Part shown: one piece after another, positions 39,001-64,000 of the stretch
How positions within the stretch are numbered: position 1 is the first letter of the stretch
Layout of the letters: each line of letters starts with the position of its first letter
Assembly (NCBI RefSeq): GCF_001640805.2
Contig: NC_066852.1
Span: forward strand, 12,798,194 to 12,862,193
Reading direction: 5' to 3'
Source: Lates calcarifer
Lineage: Eukaryota > Chordata > Actinopteri > Centropomidae
Length of the DNA stretch: 64,000 nt
Translations under genes and position numbers: made by a program
The notes under the pieces: model-generated
What the model saw: only the letters and a program-made list of their open reading frames with translations
Database searches by the model: none
Told to the model about the DNA's origin: nothing

Positions 39001-40984
39001 CGCTGGCTGCCAGAGTGTGTCCAGCACAGTGCTTTCTGCAGATTGCAGCAGTTTGAGCTAAACCCCTCTCTGTCTGCTCACTATAGACGGGACCTGGGTG
39101 GGTGGGGGTCATCATCAGTGCGTGCAGTGAGGACGAGGGGGGGGCACGTATTTGGTAAAGTTGCTGTGACTTTATAGCTTCACAGCCAGGTGGACATGAT
39201 CTCTATTCTTGTTTTCCCAGCACAATGTATGTGTGTGACTGATATTCCCAACCTTAAAGCTGAATCATATGACTCCAGTTCCTGGTAAATGGAGGGAGTC
39301 CCTGTGCTGCCCTTTAATAAGGTGTCTGGGGGAGGGACATACACAGGCTGGAAGAAGCACAGTGGGGGTTTGCTCCAGATACAGCGCATAGATCACTGTG
39401 GCCCTGAGCACCACAGTAAACACATATCCTGCTGCTATGTACAGAATTAAGAAAATTCTGCTGCTGCTGCCCTTTCCAGTTAACAAAAGTTAAAGGGTTA
39501 CAAGAGGAAAGCACATTCCCATGCTAAACACAATCACTAACATACAGTAGTATTGTGGTTCATCCTCTAGCTTTTACACTTGCAACCCCATAGTTTAAGT
39601 TTACTGTACTTCAATTATTTATGTAGGTTACTGAAGATTTAAACCCTGTTTTGAAAGAGCATAATTAATCTTTACATATTTCTTTATCTTAGCTAATGCA
39701 CTTCCTCCCCATAAGGCTGCTCTGCTGGGTTTGTTTCCTTATTAGCAACATCTCTGATGCACTGATAACGATGCTTCTTCCAAATTTGGCCAGGCATGGA
39801 AATCTGTCTTTGCTTTACTTCTCACTTGTCTTGAAGAAAAGCTAAAGTTGAAACAGTCTGTGAGAGTTTATCTACTGGTAATTCTTAAAATGTATTTATT
39901 TGTGCATAAATTAGCACCAGAGTTAATGTTTTTTCAGTTCCTTTTTGTCAGCATTGGCTTATGTAAAAAATCCATAGTAAAATATTCAAATCAACCACTC
40001 TGTATCCAGAAATCTACAAGAAACAGTGTTTCCCAAGGGACGTCATAAAAACACACAGAGAGAAGGAGGGGAACTGTTGAATGCAGAGATGTTAAAGTCT
40101 TTTCTACATGCAACATTTTCCTCTGTCTCTTCCTCCTCTGTTAAACCCAGCCACTGCAATTACAGGGATATTGATGACTGAACTGATCTGAAATGACTGA
40201 CTTAAAGATGCAGCAACATTTCTAACTATAAACTCAACTCAATCTTTATGAGATTTAATTAGGTTTTATGACACTCTAATTGTCATAAAACAGCAGATTA
40301 TCTGGCTTTGTGTTTGTCCAGTGACGTGAAATGTGCAAGACATTGTGTGCAAGACAAAACATTATCATTATCCTGCCATGTTATGTCACGTTCACTCCCT
40401 AGCTTCCGAATCAAACCAAAGCTCTTTTTGACCAAGAAAGAAGAAAGTTTAGCTGTAGTCTACAGCCACTAGTACCCAGTGGGTTATACTACGGTCAGTG
40501 CGACCTACTAAAAGATATTTATATCCCCCCCACCACTTTTTTGAGTCATCTCCCAAGGACAGTTATGCTATTTCTGTTGTGGTTCTTGCCTCTATCCTCT
40601 ATCTCTCCTGTCCCTTTTCTTATCTCTCCTTCTCCCTAAACTAGTTGCTGGAGGTCACCCTGCTGTTCCAGTTTAAAATTATATAATAATACGACAGAAT
40701 GAAACCAGGACAGCAAGGAGCTATGGTGCCACTATGGTGCAACGTGACTCACTGAGCTTGCAGGATGAGGACCATCTATAGGTCTGGGCAAAACATTTCC
40801 TCAGAGGGAGGCAGGGCACTCTGTGAGTTATGACACCCTATTTCTTGGTTTGCAGATCAGCAGAAGAGCTCTTTCACATGCAGTTAACATTTTTGAACCA
40901 CACAATATTGCTTTAGTTTCATTCATATCTTGTTTGAGAGTATTTGTACGTGTAATCAGTGTTTTCATGTCCCTGTTGTTTTGT

Positions 40985-41280
40985 CCCTGTGGTTTTTCTA
41001 GTGCTGCAGGTGGAGGGCGGAGGGTCGTCAGCCACACCTTGGCCCGGTGCGTGCTGCTGGTACATAACCCTCACTCTGGAATCTGGCTATCGCTGGGGAA
41101 GGTTCCTGTTCCCAGCAGACCTGGGTGGCAGCTCCTGTTTTCTTTTTGTTATCTTTAGTTGAGTTGTGTTTTTGTTAAGTTGATTAATTTACTCTTTTGT
41201 AAAAAGATATATAAATATATTTTTTCTTCTAATGCCATCTCTCTTCCTTGTCACAGTTCTTGAGCCGGGCTGTGACACAG
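40985..41280. other. unexplained GC-rich island, possible dispersed repeat
   Basis: A GC-rich block (CTGCAGGTGGAGGGCGGAGG onward, with AACCCTCACTCTGGAATCTG) abruptly followed by an AT-rich stretch and GAGCCGGGCTGTGACA. The look is that of an interspersed element or solo LTR, but I cannot name a family and see no clear terminal repeats. Confidence 0.35.
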
Positions 41281-42345
41281 ACCATTTACTTCTTGAAACT
41301 GTTGTGTTTTTCCTGTTTTAGCAAATTTACAATGTAGCAAGCAGAATACTGACAGTAATGTAATGAAAATGCTGAATAACTTAATGAACACTGTGTATAT
41401 ATTATAATCTACTGTGTGTAATATGATCATAGAGATATGTATGTATATGTTTGGATATGATTAAAAGGGGTGGACATATGTGAAAATTATTGTCTACAAA
41501 CAATTAAATCCATCATGGCTGATGTTAGTTTTACAAAAAGCAACTTCAGCAATGCACATTCAATCTGTAAAATATTATGAATCCCTAAAGACATCTTATT
41601 TAATTCATGAACAAAGCATCTACAATATGTAAAAAAATAAATTGTACATTTACTGTACTGCAGGGTTAGTGGGACCGTCTCCACTCTGCAAACAGAGATG
41701 ACTCCATCATGGTGCAGACATGATGACAGTGAAGACCCAGTTGGATGAGTGGAAAACATATTCAGTACTGTACACATGTATCAGCAGCTCCCTCTAGTGG
41801 AAGATCTCGAGGATAATTTTGGCCCCATTTTTGAAAACGATAGAATCTCTTTTTGACAAATGAACTCTTGATTGGGTTTGATGTTTGATCGTTAGTTAAA
41901 CAGCAATTTAAGCAATAAAACCTTTTCATTCATATTGACCACAACACAATTTGATGATCCTTCTATCAGTTTCATTTATGTAAAAGTTAAATCATACACT
42001 ATGGGACAAATTGTGTGATGGATAACGGTATCGTGTAAAAGACAAGATAACTGAGTGCAGCAGTGTATCTTTGATAAATGGTCTCTTCTTATATCTCTAA
42101 TGTCTCCATATGAACCGGCTCACGGCAAGCGATCTGCAACTTCCTCCCTCACAATTTCCCTCTAAACTTAGTTATGCGCTAATGGGCTATAAAAGCAGGC
42201 AATTTAAAGCTTTAATGCTTTGCTGTTTTATGAATGATGCATGCACACTGATGTCTAAATGGAAGGATTTATTGTGAATATTTTCTTTTTATGCATCCTC
42301 AGTTCTAATTCAAATTTAAATTATGTTTCCCCCTCCTAATGTTTA

Positions 42346-42383
42346 TAAAAAAAAAACAAAACCAAAAAAAAAACAAAAAACAA
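42346..42383. repeat. A-rich low-complexity tract
   Basis: A runs broken by single or paired C; no adjacent element recognised. Confidence 0.85.
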
Positions 42384-43392
42384 ATATTAGAGTATTACAC
42401 TTACAATCTTGAGAGATCATTATAGCCTTCAGCAATAATACAAGCTGGTATAAGACATAAAAAAGCAATTAATTCACCAATTAAGTGTAATATTGATTCT
42501 ATAAAAAAATACATATCTACGGACAATCGCTCTCTGACCTCAAAAAAGCAAGCATGAATAAAAGGTCTGTTCAATGGACAAATCCCAGCTCAGTGAGACA
42601 CAGATAAATGCCTCGGTGGTGACTTGACTCATGGACTGTCTTAGCAGGAGTGTAGTCTCATCAGTTTTTTTTCTCTGTCTGCCTTTTTACTCCTTGAAGC
42701 TATTTCTGTGACACTGCAGGTTGTAGGCTGGCCCAGTGGGGAGACACCCTATACATCTTGTTAACAGCAGCCTCATTCATTGATTATACTGAGTTTAGGG
42801 ATAATTTGTTGATAGTAAACTACTGTCAATCCTAACTGTATTACTCTGTGGAGCTGTAGTAAAGACAGAGGTGAAGGAGGATATTTGTTTTTAGTTTAAT
42901 TGTGTGCTGTGTATCATATTTGACCTTCTTTCAGTTTTCCCTCAAAAACTCATCAAGTGGTTCAAGTAGTTATATCTTCATAATAGTTTTCTTTGTTTTA
43001 ATATTGATCTTAATCATAGAGAAATCTACGTGACTCATCAAAGACACAAAAAAGACACATAACAAGCCTTCATCATGTAAGTCTATTAGTATAGCATAGC
43101 TTCACATAGTCAACTTTCTGGAGAACTTCAACCCAAATTTGCACATTGAGTCAACTCATTGCAAAGTTTAAATAGCCAATATCATGATTGTAAATTCTTA
43201 AATGATTTGGCTACATAATTAATGAATAATATGAAAAATACCAAACCATACCAAACTGAGATTTTGCATGCTTTGATTCCTGAACACTCAGTCAGGTCCT
43301 CCTCCTGTTTGCATGAAGCTGAAACAGACATTACAAAATCTTAGACATGTCCTGTACCTCAGTGTTACCTTCCACTAGTTTGGCCTGTAATC

Positions 43393-43395
<3 letters not shown>

Positions 43396-43480
<85 letters not shown>
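43396..43480. repeat. (AT)n microsatellite
   Basis: About 42 uninterrupted AT units followed by TTTATTTATT and a T run. Confidence 0.98.
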
Positions 43481-43483
<3 letters not shown>

Positions 43484-43670
43484 TTATTTTTTTTTTCTAT
43501 TTTCCACCGATCTGAGGGCAGAATGTAATGAAACCAGTTTATGTCTACTAACTTATGGTCAGGAACAGTTCATTTCACAAAGAGATCATACAATTACACC
43601 TATTTAAGGTGGATGTTGGGAGTATAGAGAAGTGTTGGAAACCTTGGCCTCAAAACCTGGTGCTTCTTTA

Positions 43671-43690
43671 CAAAAAAAAAAAAAAAAAAC
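43671..43690. repeat. poly-A tract
   Basis: About 20 A residues in intergenic DNA; no associated retroelement recognised. Confidence 0.85.
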
Positions 43691-44550
43691 ATTCATCACC
43701 ATTTCAATGAACAACATATCATGGAGGTCACTCTGCTTTACAAATTAAACTGTGCGATGGTACTCAAACTGAGCCAAATCTTGTTCTTTTAGAATGAAAT
43801 ATCTGAAAACCTGAGAAAACTGGATTTTACCGTAGCTTCCAAAAGGCTGAGCTCTGGCCTGTATGTGCTGGAGCTATAGTAACACAAAGAGGCCACAAGA
43901 TGATGCTGTTCTTCAGGTAGGTGGTGTCATCTGTGGGCTTTTATTTTATAACTGTAGTGCTTGTTTGATGAAGTCAGACTGAAATCACAGTCTACATCTG
44001 AAAATAAGTTCTGAGAAGAATCCACCCTTCACTCCTCCACACCTCTATGAGTCAGATAACACTGAGATCAGCGTGTATAGTGTTCCCTTCACTTTTAAAG
44101 TCCTCTGTCAGCATCTCAATGAACTTGCACTGGTGCAGGAAGCAAAGGAACATATGCACTGACAGGCTTACATTACAAGACAACTATTAGCCTGTATCCA
44201 TATGGTTAAGCGTTACTTGTGTCATGATTTTCTGGGTACAATAAAGACTGTTGCTGAGATGCACATACTCAGCAGGTTCTCCTGTCTCTGCAGAGGACTT
44301 GTGAACCTTCTGACCTTTGAGTTCTTGGTTACCTCTCTGATTGAATACTTTGTGAAGCCAATGGATGTGTGAACAAAACTTAATGCTCCAAAATCCAAGA
44401 AAAACAAATACATGCCTGGTTGACATCATCTGTTTTTTAATTAAATTCTTCTCATCTGAACAGCGTCTTTGGTTTTCTAAATACTTTTGCAGCAGTTATG
44501 ACAATAGATGTCAAACTGTCTTGGTTTTCTGGAACAAGCAAATATTCCCA

Positions 44551-45340
44551 CTATATTTATTGCTAAGTGCATGACCTTTTTTTCTAGCTTAAAGTCCACT
44601 TAGGTGCACATGTCAAATTATACAAAAACTTCAGGTTTCTCATATCAACAACAACATCAACAAATAAACAGGGGTAGGACAGGAACCATTCTTACAGAAA
44701 CTGTGGATCCACTGGACAAACTGTACAATAACACAAAACCAACAGTGTGTGGTTAGAAAATACAATTCAGAGGACGTCAATTTAGAATTAAACATTAAAA
44801 ACTGTGGACTTGTGGGAATGTAAAGGGGAATACCATAACATTTAAAAGTTCTTGTGGCATTCCTACAGTATGTAAATATTAAATGGGCTGAAGTAGACGA
44901 CTAGAAAACCAGATAGATCTTGGAAACATTTTTCCTTATTAAAACAAGAGTCGGCTTGAATTGAAGGATCAATGCAACAGGGACATGAAAAAAAAAATCA
45001 CGAAAATGCACGATTTAAACTTAACAAAAAAAAAAAGCTTAAAAAACAATAATTACAAAAATGTTTAACAAACAAACATATTCCTTGTCTGTATTGATTA
45101 TTTTTTTAAATGTGAAACAGGGAGTGGAAGAGGAGCTGACAATGATATGTTTTGTTCTATCATATGAGCCATTCACTATGATTCTGGCTCTGGATGAGAG
45201 CATGTTTTTTAGGTTCGCTGCTTCGTACACACAGTCCCATGTTTGTACTGTGAGACGGAAGTATGTGTGTACAGCATGTGTAGGGGTATTTGTGTGCGTT
45301 GCATACTTTTGACAGGGATAAACAGAGCGACACACGGAGG
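44551..45340 (-). other. ltbp3: putative ltbp3 3' untranslated region
   Basis: About 790 bases between the stop codon and the first canonical AATAAA. It is AT-rich with T runs in transcript sense and no coding signal. The end is uncertain. Confidence 0.4.
44556..44561 (-). terminator. ltbp3: candidate ltbp3 polyadenylation signal
   Basis: AATAAA on the minus strand, about 780 bases past the stop codon, followed by T/G-rich sequence (TTTGCTTGTTCC). It is the first canonical hexamer I found; non-canonical signals nearer the stop codon cannot be excluded. Confidence 0.35.
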
Positions 45341-60997
<15,657 letters not shown>

Positions 60998-61002
60998 CTG
61001 TG

Positions 61003-61040
61003 GAGAGAGAGACAGACAGAGAGAGAGAGAGAGAGAGAGG
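61003..61040. repeat. (GA)n repeat forming an ltbp3 polypyrimidine tract
   Basis: GA and GACA units on the plus strand. In transcript sense this is a (CT)n run that ends in CTCTCCACAG, the acceptor of visible exon 1. Confidence 0.93.
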
Positions 61041-61580
61041 AGCAGAGCTGTCAGAGACTCACACAGGTCAACAGTTCATAACCATGAATCACATCAAATG
61101 AGAGGAACAGGAAAAACTAACAAACACGAGCAACACAAGAATATAATAACAGACTGAAACAGCTGATTTAGGATCCATTTACTTCAGAGACAGACTGATG
61201 TTTATATCATCACGTGAGCAGCCCGATAATTTCGTTTTATATAACATAGACAGATGGACACAAACGTTTGCGGCTTGCACTGGGCCACGTAAAATATTCA
61301 CTCTGAACTGTACCACTGTAAAAGTCACACCAGCTTGACGGACTAACGGGTCCCTGCAGCCAGTCGGCAGCAGCAGCGTCTGAGCAGGAAAGCAGGTAAA
61401 GTCACTGATCTGTTTAACAGCTTCATTCTGACATATGGGAAAGATATTGAAATCGATGGGAAAGCTGCTGTCTGGAGACAAGTTCGTGGCATATACAGTG
61501 TTCACTGCGGTTTTATTGGGTCTCCCATTGTGTTTATTTTAAGTCCAGTTGGTTTTGAAATTCCCACAATAGAACAATCA

Positions 61581-61643
61581 GAGGAAAGAGAGGGAGAGAG
61601 GGAGAGAGGGAGAGAGGGAGAGAGAGAGGGAGAGAGGGAGGGA
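61581..61643. repeat. (GAGAGAGG)n purine repeat
   Basis: Alternating GAGA and GGGA units, about 60 bases. Confidence 0.93.
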
Positions 61644-62388
61644 ACAGGGCTGTGAAGAAAACTTCAAGTAAGTGATGAATCCAAGGAGAGATCTGAGAGA
61701 ATACTGAAACCAAGCACTTCTACTAGCAGTACTAAGACTAATGAAGTGATAGTGAAAATTCAGCCAGAGGTAGCCAGCCAATATCATTGAGTTTCAGTAT
61801 CACTTCCAAAAAATATTTTCTTTTCTCTTACTTTACTGTACTTTAAGTGTATTTTTCTATAATAACCTTCATTATCTTCAATCAGTAAATATCTGATTAA
61901 ATTTAAAACAAATAGTTGAGTAGTCGGAAATGAATCCTGCTTGTTAATTAGACTCATTAATTAATCTCTGAGTCTTAGCGCTTCAGTTTTTAAATTTCTT
62001 TAAACCAAACAATCAATTGAGAAAATAATAGACAGATTAACTGTTAATGAAATCATCATTAATTGCAGCACTAAATCTGATCAAAGAAGAGTGAGAGTGT
62101 ATGATACTGTGTACCATAGTCACGTTTCAGTTTAATACTCAGACCTTTTATCTTCCTGAGTGCATTTCATCCTATCAGCTTTCTCCAAATTATACCATCT
62201 CTTATTACAGTTACAGTCAAAACTTTTATCCAGTTCTTTTACCGTGGCCTCTCATGAATTATTTCACCTCTCTTTATCAGCCTCCTCTGCTGAGGCCACA
62301 TCCAATCTTATTACTCCCTGTCAAATACAGCACAAACATCATAGTCTGTATGTCCAGAATCATATTGTCATTCAGTGCAACAAAACAT

Positions 62389-62430
62389 TCCTCCTCCTCC
62401 TCCTCCTCCTCCTCCTCTTCCTCCTCCTTC
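62389..62430. repeat. (TCC)n microsatellite
   Basis: About 13 TCC units with one TTC interruption. Confidence 0.95.
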
Positions 62431-62599
62431 ATGCTATGACCTGGCTAAACATCAGGTGCTACAGCCTTTCTTTATGTCCATCAACTCTGCATAATTGCAT
62501 ATTGTTAAACTCCAGTGCAAGTAACATGTTACATAAAACTGACATTTTGTAGTCACATTGAACCTCCTTAGGGAGGTTTGTAATGACTGCCTTTGGGAG

Positions 62600-63430
62600 C
62601 GTAGGTGGAACCTGTCTTATTTAAATCTCTAGGGTCTGATTTTCTCTTTGCTATTGAAGTGTGTGGTGTCATCATGCTAAGAACTAAAGAGCTCTCTAAG
62701 ACCTTCAGAGAAAATGCTGTTGACACCTGATGCCTCATGCCTGAGTCTGGCATGGGATTTAAAAAGATCTCTAAATTATATGAAATAAATAACTCCACTG
62801 TAAAGAAAATCATTTGCAAGTGGCAGTAGATTTCAAGTGACTGCCAATTTGTCCAGGACTGGCCACCCCAGCAAATTTAACCCACAAGCAAACGGGATCT
62901 CCAGGTGGCTCTTGCAACGGCTGGTGTCAAAGTGCACGTGTCTATAGTCAGAAAAAAACAGCACAAATTTGACCTGCACGGGAGGTGAGCCAGGAAAAAG
63001 CCACTGCTGTCCAAAAAGAACATTAGAGCAAGACTGCAGTTTGCCAATGAACATTTAGGCAAAAACCAGGCCTTTTGGAATAATGTGCTCTGGACAGACT
63101 GATCAAAGATAGAGTTGTTTAGCTGCAGTAACGGTAGACGTGTTTGGCGCAGGCCAAGGACACCTTTTCAGGAGAAGAACCTCATACCAACTGTGAAGCA
63201 TGGTGGTGGAATCCCACTGAAATGTTGTGGGGGGATTTGAAATGGGCAGCGGAAGAAAAACCTTCAAATGTCTTGCAACTGAAGGAATTTTGCACAGAGG
63301 AGTAAATCTCCTTTATCTGTAGGTACTGCATCAAAGAGGATCAAATGTTTGCTTCTTCTGTTTTGCTTCTTCAACAATTTCCGTGAGATATTTTTCACAT
63401 GACTTCAATTTGATTTTAATGCATTGACTT
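62600..63430 (+). mobile_element. decayed Tc1/mariner-like transposon
   Basis: Plus-strand fragments match a Tc1-type transposase. An ATG at 62674 starts MLRTKELSKTFREN, the N-terminal helix-turn-helix region; then TANLSRTGHPSKFNPQ, the DNA-binding linker; then WNNVLWTD-stop-SKIELF around the second catalytic Asp; and VPTVKHGGG near 63,190-63,215. Stops and frameshifts break it repeatedly, and the part after GGG is short, so the third catalytic residue region seems lost. I could not define terminal inverted repeats. It sits in an ltbp3 intron in the opposite orientation. Confidence 0.8.
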
Positions 63431-64000
63431 ACCGCTTCTGCCTCCACTACTACAGCAAATAAAACTAGAATTTCAAAACAGATATTAGTTTAGGGGAGAA
63501 AGCACAGCTTACTGTTTTTTTCCCTCCTGGCACATTTGGTATTTTTAATAATGCGTCACAGACCGCCCTGGCTAGTAAACACAAGCATACTCTGTGCAGT
63601 TTACTATCATGATTCGATGATGACTATTAAAGTTTGCATTTTTGGTTACTCTTTGTTGCCATTTGAAGCCGCCAAAACTATGACGTTTACCATCTGAGGT
63701 CCAACAAAGGCTTGTCTCACCCACACAAATCCATCTGAAAAGTAAAATCCAAGGCTGGAGTTTGGATGTAGGAAATATCCAAGGGGTTGCAGAAGAAAAG
63801 AAAAGAGAGAAGAGGAGGCCTCTTTCTGCTGCTGAGCCAAGTGTGCACACACATGGAAGTAATTAGGTGTGGACTGCCAGGGAGTCTGGGCTGCAGCGTA
63901 ATTAGGGGACTAGATCACTTTAAACACAGCAGGGACATCCTCACATAGTGAAAGTCAGGCAGAAAAATTAAAGGACTTCAATAAAACAGCCCAATGATGG

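Larger units (their letters stand above)
36100..44550. other. intergenic region between sptbn2 and ltbp3
   Basis: 8.4 kb between the sptbn2 promoter (left) and the ltbp3 3' end (right), mostly AT-rich. It contains a GC-richer stretch with a TATA-like GATATAAGG near 38.99 kb, an unexplained GC-rich segment at 40.98-41.29 kb, an A-rich tract near 42.36 kb, a long AT repeat at 43.4 kb and a poly-A run at 43.67 kb. No coding exon is supported on either strand. Confidence 0.7.
60998..64000 (-). other. ltbp3: ltbp3 intron upstream of visible exon 1 (open at the window edge)
   Basis: 3 kb with GA-rich simple repeats, a TCC repeat and a decayed Tc1-like transposon. I searched for the exon expected upstream (a CKRTC-type cysteine-rich segment and signal peptide) and did not find it, so it should lie beyond 64,000. 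Confidence 0.75.

Noticed and set aside
43347..43607. 86-codon frame through the AT repeat
   Set aside because: It is the translation of (AT)n as alternating Ile-Tyr, not a gene.
36200..45300. Possible MALAT1/mascRNA locus next to ltbp3
   Set aside because: Human LTBP3 lies near MALAT1, so I looked for the U-rich triple-helix motifs, genomic A tract and tRNA-like mascRNA. The T and A runs present are isolated and no tRNA-like fold follows.
62101..62552. Plus-strand frames of 112 and 130 codons
   Set aside because: They overlap each other in different frames, include Ser or Leu runs from the TCC repeat and show no domain.

Overview
The window is nuclear DNA of a ray-finned fish, probably a percomorph teleost. 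The evidence is compact split genes with many introns of about 80-200 bases, abundant (CA)n microsatellites, a decayed Tc1-like transposon, and a teleost dispersed element carrying tandem TTAGC units. It is AT-rich, and every confidently coding base lies on the minus strand. It holds two vertebrate genes head-to-tail, both cut by the window edges.

Positions 1 to about 36,000 hold the 5' part of a beta-III spectrin gene (sptbn2), transcribed right to left. A CpG-rich promoter and noncoding first exon lie near 35.5-36.0 kb. The canonical start exon is at 22,095-22,282, and a second, mutually exclusive start exon at 16,315-16,420 has its own candidate TATA box. Ten shared coding exons between 5,251 and 862 encode the actin-binding domain (two CH domains), spectrin repeats 1-2 and the start of repeat 3. 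The canonical reading is 551 residues so far, and the gene runs off the left edge.

Positions about 36,000-44,550 are intergenic and AT-rich, with microsatellites, a GC-richer unexplained segment near 41 kb, and no gene I can support.

Positions about 44,550-64,000 hold most of a latent TGF-beta binding protein gene, best matched to ltbp3. I count 28 coding exons from 60,997 to the stop codon at 45,341-45,343. They encode an N-terminal EGF module, four 8-cysteine (TB or hybrid) domains and a long series of calcium-binding EGF modules. The signal-peptide exon lies beyond the right edge. Every exon junction was checked for reading phase and all 28 are consistent (3,503 coding bases, including the stop).

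The two genes do not share a pathway. Spectrin builds the submembrane actin skeleton of neurons, and LTBP3 is a secreted matrix protein that carries latent TGF-beta. Human SPTBN2 and LTBP3 both lie on 11q13, so the pairing is a synteny signal that supports both paralogue calls. The most notable details are the alternative spectrin N-terminus, an apparently extra EGF exon in ltbp3, a GC-AG intron, a 14-base microexon, and simple repeats pressed against splice sites in both genes. I found no undescribed biological system. No database search was possible: homology calls rest on recognised protein motifs.
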